Assembly (NCBI GenBank): GCA_904502265.1
Contig: CAJGDT010000092.1
Coordinates: 1-6,276 of the forward strand
DNA: 6,276 nucleotides
Direction: 5' to 3'
Origin: an uncultured Barnesiella sp.
GTDB lineage: Bacteria; Bacteroidota; Bacteroidia; Bacteroidales; Barnesiellaceae_A
In this document: in pieces, positions 1 to 5,384 of the stretch
Layout of the letters: every line of letters begins with the position of its first letter
How positions within the stretch are numbered: the stretch's first letter is position 1
Program-made: the position numbers and the translations under genes
The notes under the pieces: generated by a model
The model's database searches: none
What the model saw: only the letters and a program-made list of their open reading frames with translations
What the model was told of the DNA's origin: nothing

Positions 1-120
1 CAAAGGCGACCTCTTTCTCTTATATTTCTCTCGACGCATACAACAGCACATATCGCGCAAACATGTTCTCACATCATTTTCCATCATAGCGTTATTATTT
101 CCTTTCATCATCTCTTTCAT
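1..120 (-). CDS. Partial Cys-rich basic small protein, N-terminal 40 codons, runs off left edge
   Basis: On the minus strand an ATG at 120-118 overlaps the TGA stop of the 194-residue gene (119-117) as ATGA, the usual sign of translational coupling. From there 40 codons stay open to the window edge. The visible peptide has several early methionines (residues 1, 4, 5, 12, 13), so the true start could be slightly later. It contains a cysteine cluster (C20, C25, C26, C27) followed by a strongly basic stretch (RREKYKRKR, about 29-37). I do not recognise a family. The overlap makes it probable that this is the next gene of the same phage-like unit. Because only 40 codons are visible, it could still be a chance open frame. 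Confidence 0.45.
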   Translation of the reverse strand, partial: MKEMMKGNNNAMMENDVRTCLRDMCCCMRREKYKRKRSPL

Positions 121-701
121 ACTCCATTTTTCATTTTACTGTTCCATTTATTCATTCCTGCATCCGCCATACCTCCCACATAGTCTGCTATACCATTCAG
201 CAGTGGCACATAACCTCTCTGCTTATTAGCTATTATTTGCTCATTCAGTTCATTACGCATTCTCATGTCATCCAGGCGCATATTAAAGATAAAGTTATCC
301 AACTTACTACGCACATTCTCATAGTTGTACAATGCAGCTTCTTTCTGTTGCACATCGGCTGTTGCCAACGATCCCATCACACTATCTATCGCCTTATTGT
401 TATTCTTTTGCATCGCAGCCATCGACTCTCCGGTAAGCCCCATCACAGCCGAGGTATTGCGCATCGAGCGTGTCTGCTCTCCAAGTTGCTCCCTCAGTTG
501 CTTCAACATTCGTTGTGCTGTAGGCGTGTCAAGGTAGTTGCGATAATAATTACGATTAAACAAGTTGGTGACCTGTTGCATCTGCTTGTTATAATACTCT
601 TCATTCAGTTCTTTATACTTATCAAGATACCTTTCTTGTCTTTTCAATGCCGATTCTGTGGCCGGTATATTGACAAGTGTGTGTAAATATTCTTTCATCA
701 T
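117..701 (-). CDS. Helical phage virion-associated-like protein (hypothetical)
   Basis: A 194-residue protein with no signal peptide and no clear membrane segment. It is predicted largely alpha-helical and rich in Q, N, E, K and M. Residues about 18-80 form charged amphipathic helices. Residues 81-125 form a small-residue and Asn/Ala segment (AVMGLTGESMAAMQKNNNKA). Residues 125-162 form another charged helix. The tail has GIADYVGGMADAG at about 170-182. This layout resembles internal virion or DNA-ejection proteins of tailed phages, but that is judged by eye and no domain is recognised. ATG 701 is the first in-frame start after an upstream TGA at 719-717, and it is preceded by purine-rich sequence but no clear Shine-Dalgarno. 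It is transcribed away from the terminase, and its stop overlaps the start of the next minus-strand frame. The phage context supports a structural role. An unrelated coiled-coil protein remains possible. Confidence 0.7.
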   Translation of the reverse strand: MMKEYLHTLVNIPATESALKRQERYLDKYKELNEEYYNKQMQQVTNLFNRNYYRNYLDTPTAQRMLKQLREQLGEQTRSMRNTSAVMGLTGESMAAMQKNNNKAIDSVMGSLATADVQQKEAALYNYENVRSKLDNFIFNMRLDDMRMRNELNEQIIANKQRGYVPLLNGIADYVGGMADAGMNKWNSKMKNGV

Positions 702-736
702 ATTTTCTTCATTTTGTCATTCTATAGCATCGCACT

Positions 737-745
737 GCAAAGGTC
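737..745 (-). promoter_or_regulatory. Predicted -7 box of the leftward promoter
   Basis: Read on the minus strand, 745-737 is GACCTTTGC, one mismatch from TAnnTTTG. It mirrors the rightward box about the palindrome axis. The sequence 19 nt upstream on this strand is again GCATCG (770-765). It would drive the 194-residue gene with a leader of about 30 nt. The call rests on the symmetry more than on consensus quality. Confidence 0.38.
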
Positions 746-751
746 ACACCA

Positions 752-760
752 TAACTTTGC
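752..760 (+). promoter_or_regulatory. Predicted -7 box of the rightward (terminase) promoter
   Basis: TAACTTTGC matches the Bacteroides -7 consensus TAnnTTTG exactly. No TTTG-like -33 box sits 19-21 nt upstream. That position is instead occupied by GCATCG (727-732), 19 nt upstream. Transcription would begin a few bases past 760, giving a leader of roughly 45-50 nt before the ATG at 815. The absence of a -33 match suggests activator or non-housekeeping sigma dependence, which is inference. Confidence 0.5.
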
Positions 761-814
761 ATCACGATGCGATAAAAGGATAATATACTTTTCACCCCTT
801 ATAATGAATTTATT

Positions 815-1063
815 ATGGAACAAAATAAAAGAATAACTCAAGAAGAAATTATAGCTAAACAAAACCAGGTTATTAATATCTGCTACGACCGTTTGCTCGA
901 TGTTTTGCACGAAACAACCAACGAAACAACCATCATGAAATGCATCGAGACCATTCGCAAAGACATGCTGGCTATCATCGCCCCGGCAAATAGCAAGCAA
1001 AATGCTCTCAACGATACTTACGAACGTGTAGCCGAAATCGAAAAACAACTCCAAAAACTATGA
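815..1063 (+). CDS. Small helical protein before terL; candidate small terminase subunit
   Basis: An 82-residue charged protein, predicted all helical, ending in a heptad-like stretch (YERVAEIEKQLQKL, about 69-82) that could mediate oligomerisation. Its TGA overlaps the terminase start as ATGA (1060-1063), so the two are probably translationally coupled. A small gene immediately before the large terminase gene is the classic place for the small terminase subunit, which recognises phage DNA and regulates packaging. At 82 residues it is shorter than usual for that family, and no helix-turn-helix is obvious. The role is therefore inferred from position only. The ATG at 815 follows an AT-rich leader with no Shine-Dalgarno. 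A minus-strand frame overlapping it (722-1054) looks like a shadow. Confidence 0.65.
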   Translation: MEQNKRITQEEIIAKQNQVINICYDRLLDVLHETTNETTIMKCIETIRKDMLAIIAPANSKQNALNDTYERVAEIEKQLQKL

Positions 1064-3054
1064 CAACCAACAATTTACACATACAACAAATGATTGCCGA
1101 AAATACTCGCCGCCATCTTGCGATGGCGGCGGTTTACAATCCGGCCACTGGAGAGGGTTGTTACGGCACGCGCACTACTGTTTCACTATCCGATGCTCCC
1201 ATTTCACTACAGTATATTCCTCAACCGATGCTCGACGAATGTCACTGGGTATCACTATTGGCACAAGACGGCAGCATCGACAAGTTTATTTCCTCTCGTC
1301 TACACAAACGACCATCTCAACGCCTACGTAGCGACATTTGGGCTTTATGGATCAAGGAACGCATCCGATACGACTTTGAATTCTGGGCTGCCATGTTTGT
1401 CAAGATTAAAGACAAACAAGGGCAAGAGAATATCCCATTCATTCTCAACCGGCCGCAACGCCGATACATCGCCATGCTCGAATCTCAACGCACTCTTGGC
1501 AAGCCCATACGACTCATCATGCTCAAGGCTAGACAATGGGGAGGCTCTACCATCACTCAGGTATACATGGCTTGGCTGCAACTCGTACATTGCCGCAACT
1601 GGAATAGCATCATTTGCGCACACCTCAAAGACGCTGCCGCCAACATCAAAGGCATGTATACCAAGCTACTCGAAAACTATCCGGCTTGGCTCCTCAATGC
1701 CTCTGAACAACCTCATTTCCAACCATTCGAGCGCACAAGCAACACTTCATACATCGCGCAACGTGGATGCAAAATCACCATCTGCTCCTCGGAGTCACCC
1801 GAGGCTGTTCGTGGCAACGATGCTGCTATGGCACACCTCAGCGAGGCGGCCTTCTGGAGTGATACCCCGGCACATACACCCGAGAGTCTTATACGATCTA
1901 TATATGGTAGCATCGCCCTATTACCCAATTCTATGGTTGTGATAGAAAGTACAGCCAACGGTACCGGTGGATACTTCCACCGCGAATACATACGCTCTTG
2001 TCGTGGCGAGAGCGACAAAGAGGCCATCTTCGTTCCTTGGTACGAAATCGAGATGTACTCTAAACCCATCGATAATCTTGATGAGTTTGCCTCATCGTTG
2101 AGCCAATACGAACAATGGTTGTGGCACAAGGGGGCTACACTCGAGGCTATTGCTTGGTATCGCACCAAGCGTCGCGAATATAGCCAACATGCCGACATGA
2201 TGGCCGAGTATCCGTCCGACGAGAACGAAGCATTCTCGTACTCGGGCGAGCGCATATTCGACCCCGTAGCTGTACAACGACTACGTGAAAAGTGTACCCA
2301 ACCCTTAGCCGTAGGCGACATGACGGCCAAGCAACTCACCGGACGCGATGCCCTCTCCGACATTCACTTTGTCGAAGAACAGCACGGACTCATGCACATC
2401 TGGAACATGCCTATTATCGACAAATCCATTCGCAACCGTTATATCGTTGCCGTCGATGTGGGTGGTCGCTCTCATAAAGCCGACTACTCGGTCATCGCCG
2501 TATTCGACCGCATAGGTATGTTACAAAGCGACACGGTTGAACTTGTAGCTCAATGGCGCGGACACATAGACCACGACCTATTGGCTTGGAAAGCTGCTCA
2601 GATTGCCTCCTTCTACAACAACGCACTACTTGTTATTGAAAGTAACACTCTCGAAACTTCCTGCGACGACTCACGGTCAAACTACATTCTCGACACCATT
2701 GCTTCGCACTATCGCAACCTTTACGCTCGCCAATCCTCGGGCGACGAAATTTACGAGAGTGCTCCTACTCGTTGGGGTTTTCATATGAATCGTAGCACAA
2801 AATCGGCACTCATCAATACCATGATAAATGCTTTGCGAAACAACCTTTATATCGAACACGACGAGCGAGCTTGTCACGAATTTGACGTATTTGAACGCAA
2901 GCCTAACGGCAGCTATGGTGCGCAAGACGGCGAACACGACGACATACTCATCACTCGTTGCATGGGATTCTACATTGCACAACATGAGCCATTCAATATT
3001 GTTCACTACAATCGCAACAACCACTCCATACCCATTAGCGAGGCTTCGTTTTAG
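1060..3054 (+). CDS. terL: Phage terminase large subunit (packaging ATPase-nuclease)
   Basis: This 664-residue protein has both TerL domains. The ATPase half shows a deviant Walker A, KARQWGGST (156-164), a Walker B-type segment AHLSEAAFW (258-266, catalytic E262) and a coupling motif ESTANG (296-301). The RNase H-like nuclease half shows VDVGGRSHKADYS (D466, D475), an acidic motif VIESN (E527) and GEHDD (624-628; D627/D628). The acidic positions expected for metal binding are present, and there is no stop or frameshift, so it looks intact. TerL translocates phage DNA into the procapsid and cuts the concatemer. Its start overlaps the preceding small gene, which fixes the ATG at 1060; M11 or M22 are less likely alternatives. 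It is somewhat longer than many TerL proteins (often 450-600). The next gene downstream is of host type, so an element boundary probably lies just after it. The family assignment is firm; whether the element is active cannot be told. Confidence 0.93.
   Translation: MTTNNLHIQQMIAENTRRHLAMAAVYNPATGEGCYGTRTTVSLSDAPISLQYIPQPMLDECHWVSLLAQDGSIDKFISSRLHKRPSQRLRSDIWALWIKERIRYDFEFWAAMFVKIKDKQGQENIPFILNRPQRRYIAMLESQRTLGKPIRLIMLKARQWGGSTITQVYMAWLQLVHCRNWNSIICAHLKDAAANIKGMYTKLLENYPAWLLNASEQPHFQPFERTSNTSYIAQRGCKITICSSESPEAVRGNDAAMAHLSEAAFWSDTPAHTPESLIRSIYGSIALLPNSMVVIESTANGTGGYFHREYIRSCRGESDKEAIFVPWYEIEMYSKPIDNLDEFASSLSQYEQWLWHKGATLEAIAWYRTKRREYSQHADMMAEYPSDENEAFSYSGERIFDPVAVQRLREKCTQPLAVGDMTAKQLTGRDALSDIHFVEEQHGLMHIWNMPIIDKSIRNRYIVAVDVGGRSHKADYSVIAVFDRIGMLQSDTVELVAQWRGHIDHDLLAWKAAQIASFYNNALLVIESNTLETSCDDSRSNYILDTIASHYRNLYARQSSGDEIYESAPTRWGFHMNRSTKSALINTMINALRNNLYIEHDERACHEFDVFERKPNGSYGAQDGEHDDILITRCMGFYIAQHEPFNIVHYNRNNHSIPISEASF
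1108..1131 (+). other. Perfect 10-bp GC-rich hairpin inside the 5' end of terL
   Basis: CGCCGCCATC (1108-1117) pairs perfectly with GATGGCGGCG (1122-1131) around the loop TTGC. It covers codons 17-24 (R R H L A M A A). The right arm uses GCG for alanines 21, 23 and 24, whereas GCT and GCC appear more often elsewhere in the gene. It is followed by GTTTACAAT, too weak a T-tract for an ordinary terminator. It could be an RNA element affecting terL translation or a DNA site used in packaging. Function is not shown by sequence. Confidence 0.6.
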
Positions 3055-3117
3055 CACTTACTGAACAAATTCATGGCACTTGCGTTTTTAAGATATAACC
3101 TTCTAAAGACAACAACT

Positions 3118-3636
3118 ATGGCAAAAGAAAGTGTAGCAATCATCAAAGAAAAAATCAATGTAAAGCACGTAGTAGAACTTCTCAACAAAGCACTTGCCGA
3201 GGAGTGGCTTTCCTTCTATCAATATTGGATAGGTGCAGCAGTTATCAAGGGTGCCATGCGAGGTGATATTCAACGCGAATTTGAGCAACATGCTATGGAA
3301 GAGTTTGCACACGCAAAACTCCTCGTTGATCGCATCATTCAACTCGAAGGAACACCCTTGCTCGACCCCCATCGATGGTTTGAATATGCCGATTGTGCAT
3401 ACAACGAGCCCGATGGCGATTTCGATGTAACACGATTACTTTTGCAGAATACCGCATCGGAACGTTGTGCCATCAAGCGATATCAGGAGATAGCATCTTT
3501 GACCAATGATAAAGACTTCACCACCTGCGACTTAGCAAAGAGAATACTTGCCGACGAAGAAAACCACGAACAAGAACTACAAGATTTTCTCGACGACGTG
3601 CGCATGCTATACAACGAGACATCACTCTTTGAGTAA
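3118..3636 (+). CDS. Dps-like ferritin-family iron storage/peroxide protection protein (DPSL type)
   Basis: A 172-residue four-helix ferritin-like protein. The bacterioferritin-style di-iron ligands are all present: E29 in helix A (ALAEEW), E62 and H65 in helix B (EEFAHA), E115 in helix C (SERCAIKRY), E147 and H150 in helix D (DEENHEQE). C93 and C117 are spaced like the cysteine pair known near the metal site in archaeal and Bacteroides Dps-like (DPSL) proteins. The family oxidises Fe(II) with peroxide and stores the iron in a cytoplasmic protein cage. The ATG at 3118 is chosen because it gives the family's usual N-terminus; an in-frame ATG at 3073 would add 15 unexpected residues. I see no convincing TAnnTTTG promoter just upstream; the nearest is a poor TAACCTTC at 3096-3103. 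It is probably monocistronic, ending at the terminator near 3701. A simple bacterioferritin is the alternative label. Confidence 0.88.
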   Translation: MAKESVAIIKEKINVKHVVELLNKALAEEWLSFYQYWIGAAVIKGAMRGDIQREFEQHAMEEFAHAKLLVDRIIQLEGTPLLDPHRWFEYADCAYNEPDGDFDVTRLLLQNTASERCAIKRYQEIASLTNDKDFTTCDLAKRILADEENHEQELQDFLDDVRMLYNETSLFE

Positions 3637-3691
3637 CCGACATCGGCCTAAAGGCTCTTTCATACCCATCAATATTACCCTCTATACTGCA

Positions 3692-3732
3692 AAAAAAGCG
3701 AGCCCAAGAGTTGGGTTTTTCATCGCATTTTT
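3692..3732 (+). terminator. Intrinsic terminator after the Dps-like gene (two-tier hairpin)
   Basis: The core stem is CCCAA (3703-3707) with TTGGG (3711-3715), loop GAG, followed by TTTTT (3716-3720). A weaker outer tier pairs GCGA (3698-3701) with TCGC (3723-3726) and AAAAA (3692-3696) with TTTTT (3728-3732), leaving a bulge on the right. It starts 55-65 nt after the ferritin stop. The A-rich left side and T-rich right side would let it work in either direction. Confidence 0.65.
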
Positions 3733-3742
3733 ACTACCTTTG
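3711..3742 (+). promoter_or_regulatory. ssb: Bacteroides-type promoter for ssb-aroA operon
   Basis: TACCTTTG (3735-3742) is an exact match to the -7 consensus TAnnTTTG. TTGG (3711-3714), 3 of 4 bases of the -33 consensus TTTG, lies 20 nt upstream, which is the normal spacing. Transcription would start near 3747-3750, leaving a leader of about 20 nt before the ssb ATG at 3769. The -33 box lies within the right arm of the upstream terminator stem. Confidence 0.65.
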
Positions 3743-3768
3743 TTACCCTTAACAAACACATGTAAATT

Positions 3769-4122
3769 ATGTCAGTAAACAAAGTAATATTGGTGGGTCA
3801 CGTTGGAGCTGACCCCGAAGTGAGATACCTCGAAAAAGGTGTTTGCGTAGCTCGCCTGCGCATGGCTACAACCGAGCGCGGATACACTGCTGCCAATGGT
3901 ACCGAAGTACCCGATAAAACCGAATGGCACAGCATCGTATTGTGGCGTGGTTTGGCCGAGATTGCCGAGAAATATGTACGCAAAGGCACTCAGATATACA
4001 TCGAAGGCAAGTTGCGTACAAGCCAGTGGAACGACCAAGCCGGTGTTACACATCAACGCACCGAGATTGTGGCCGACTCAATGGAACTCCTTGGTGCACG
4101 CCGCGACAACAACAACGCATAA
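3769..4122 (+). CDS. ssb: Single-stranded DNA-binding protein, short form
   Basis: A 117-residue protein that is almost entirely one OB fold. It begins SVNKVILVGHVGADPEVRY and contains TEWHSIVLW (51-59), EKYVRKGTQIYIEG (67-80) and KLRTSQWND (81-89). The aromatic residues W53 and W87 correspond to the DNA-stacking tryptophans W54 and W88 of E. coli SSB. SSB coats single-stranded DNA in replication and repair, usually as a tetramer. The C-terminus ends ARRDNNNA directly after the fold. There is no glycine/glutamine-rich linker and no acidic DDDIPF-type tail, which in other SSBs recruits partner proteins. The ATG at 3769 sits about 20 nt after the predicted transcription start. It is first in a run with aroA, the CCxxHxxC protein and a metal permease. 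A chromosomal copy is likely, although phage SSBs can also be short. Confidence 0.93.
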   Translation: MSVNKVILVGHVGADPEVRYLEKGVCVARLRMATTERGYTAANGTEVPDKTEWHSIVLWRGLAEIAEKYVRKGTQIYIEGKLRTSQWNDQAGVTHQRTEIVADSMELLGARRDNNNA

Positions 4123-4140
4123 CAACATCCACTCATAGCA

Positions 4141-5373
4141 TTGAAATATTGCATTACAGCACCTCACACTCTCGCTTGCGACATACATCTGCCGGCATCC
4201 AAGAGTATCAGTAACCGAGCACTCATCATACGTGCATTGGCTCACTCAACACATCCCATTCACCACCTGGCTGAGTGTGACGATACAGAGGTACTTATCA
4301 ATGCGCTTAGTGGTAACAATACTACCATCGACATAGGTGCTGCTGGCACAGCCATGCGATTTCTCACGGCATACTATGCCTCACAAGAGGGTTGCGACAT
4401 TACCATAACAGGTTCCGATCGCATGCAACAACGCCCCATAGCACCGCTTGTCGAAGCGCTACAACAGTTGGGCGCACGCATCACATACTTGGGTAAAGAT
4501 GGATTTCCACCCCTACACATCAAGGGGACAAAATTACAAGGTGGACATATCTACATGCCGGGCAACATCAGTTCTCAGTTCATATCAGCAATTTTACTCA
4601 TTGCTCCTTATTTACAACAAGGACTAAACATAAGCTTGCAAGGAGATATTCTCTCTCTACCATACATTGATATGACCATAAGTATGATGCGCTACTTTGG
4701 AGCATCGGTTACTCGCAATGGCAACCGTATTGAGGTACAGCCTATACCCTACGAATATCGACCCTTCGACGTCGAGCCCGACTATTCGGCTGCATCTTAT
4801 TGGTACGAAATAGCAACTCTTAGCAATCAAAGCTACCATCTGCCTCACCTGCCGGTCGTGAGTATACAAGGCGATGCTATGATTGCCACATATGCTACAT
4901 TATGGGGGGTAAGAACAGCTTTCGATAATAATGGAGCAACCATCACGCCCACGCAAGCATTACAAGATAAGCCCCTGCACCTCAACCTCAAGGGAGAGCC
5001 CGATTTGGCACAAACCATAGCTATCACTTGTGCTCTTAAAGGGCAACAATTCTGTATTGAAGGCATTGGCAACCTACGCATCAAGGAAAGCAACCGTATC
5101 GAGGCGCTCATCAGCGAAGCAGCTAAGTTAGGATTTACATTCACATCGCCCCACCCCGACACCCTTGTATGGAACGGAGAGCGTTGCCCGATAACCCAAC
5201 CCATAATTATCGACACGCACAACGACCACCGCATGGCTATGACTTTCGCTCCGGCGGCTCTATGCCTTGGAGAGATTTGGATTGACAATCCACTGGTAGT
5301 CAACAAGTCATACCCCAACTTTTGGAATGATCTGCAACAAGCCGGTTTTATCATCACAAACAACGAAACATAG
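4141..5373 (+). CDS. aroA: 3-phosphoshikimate 1-carboxyvinyltransferase (EPSP synthase)
   Basis: This 410-residue enzyme catalyses the sixth shikimate-pathway step, joining shikimate 3-phosphate and phosphoenolpyruvate to give EPSP and phosphate. Visible active-site motifs are LPASKSISNRAL (K21, S22, R26), GAAGTAMRF (66-74), a QQRP arginine (R98), NISSQF (S144, S145, Q146), the catalytic aspartate in GEPDLAQ (D288), IKESNR (K315, E316, R319), NDHRMAM (R364) and K389. The glyphosate-loop residues differ from E. coli, with Ala in place of N94 and Phe in place of P101, a pattern I associate with Bacteroidota AroA. The start is TTG at 4141. It gives the expected N-terminus (MKYCITAP), and no ATG, GTG or other TTG lies between it and the preceding stop. 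It follows ssb by 18 nt in the same frame, so cotranscription is probable. Length is close to the roughly 430 residues typical of the family. Confidence 0.97.
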   Translation: MKYCITAPHTLACDIHLPASKSISNRALIIRALAHSTHPIHHLAECDDTEVLINALSGNNTTIDIGAAGTAMRFLTAYYASQEGCDITITGSDRMQQRPIAPLVEALQQLGARITYLGKDGFPPLHIKGTKLQGGHIYMPGNISSQFISAILLIAPYLQQGLNISLQGDILSLPYIDMTISMMRYFGASVTRNGNRIEVQPIPYEYRPFDVEPDYSAASYWYEIATLSNQSYHLPHLPVVSIQGDAMIATYATLWGVRTAFDNNGATITPTQALQDKPLHLNLKGEPDLAQTIAITCALKGQQFCIEGIGNLRIKESNRIEALISEAAKLGFTFTSPHPDTLVWNGERCPITQPIIIDTHNDHRMAMTFAPAALCLGEIWIDNPLVVNKSYPNFWNDLQQAGFIITNNET

Positions 5374-5376
5374 GAG
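5372..5376 (+). promoter_or_regulatory. Shine-Dalgarno overlapping the aroA stop
   Basis: AGGAG at 5372-5376 shares bases with the aroA TAG stop (5371-5373) and sits 8 nt before the ATG at 5385. A good Shine-Dalgarno is uncommon in Bacteroidota, and no other gene in this window has one this clear. It fixes the start of the following gene. Confidence 0.6.
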
Positions 5377-5384
5377 AACCACTC

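Larger units (their letters stand above)
723..774. promoter_or_regulatory. Imperfect 52-bp palindrome centred in the divergent intergenic region
   Basis: Around an axis at 748.5 the sequence is symmetric in three tiers. Inner arms are TGCAAAG (736-742) and CTTTGCA (755-761), seven perfect pairs. Middle arms are GCATCG (727-732) and CGATGC (765-770), six perfect pairs. Outer arms are TAT (723-725) and ATA (772-774), next to a single mismatch at 726/771. The inner and middle arms are separated on both sides by unpaired 3-nt spacers (733-735 and 762-764). It lies between the divergent genes starting at 701 and 815. The inferred role is a shared operator/promoter region for both units. A phage packaging or recombination site is an alternative. 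Confidence 0.65.

Noticed and set aside
722..1054. 110-codon minus-strand open frame over the 82-residue gene
   Set aside because: It lies opposite the ATGA-coupled gene, covers the palindromic promoter region, and has no homology-like motifs; best explained as a shadow frame.
1713..2363. 216-codon minus-strand open frame inside terL
   Set aside because: It lies antisense to conserved TerL motifs and has unlikely protein composition; a shadow of the GC-skewed coding strand.
3036..3056. Possible terminator at the end of terL (CGAGGCTTCG then TTTT)
   Set aside because: The stem would be only three to four pairs with an impossible or tiny loop; too weak to call.
3073..3117. Extended N-terminus for the Dps-like ferritin from ATG 3073
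   Set aside because: The added 15 residues do not fit the family; the ATG at 3118 gives the expected MAKES start.
3055..3117. Attachment site or tRNA marking the phage/host boundary
   Set aside because: No tRNA-like fold and no repeat of this segment elsewhere in the window; the other end of the element is not visible.
3644..3663. Small hairpin GCC-TAAA-GGC before TCTTT downstream of the ferritin gene
   Set aside because: Only three solid pairs; the structure at 3692-3732 is a much better terminator.
4845..5363. 172-codon minus-strand open frame inside aroA
   Set aside because: It lies antisense to AroA active-site motifs, with no start context or recognisable domain.
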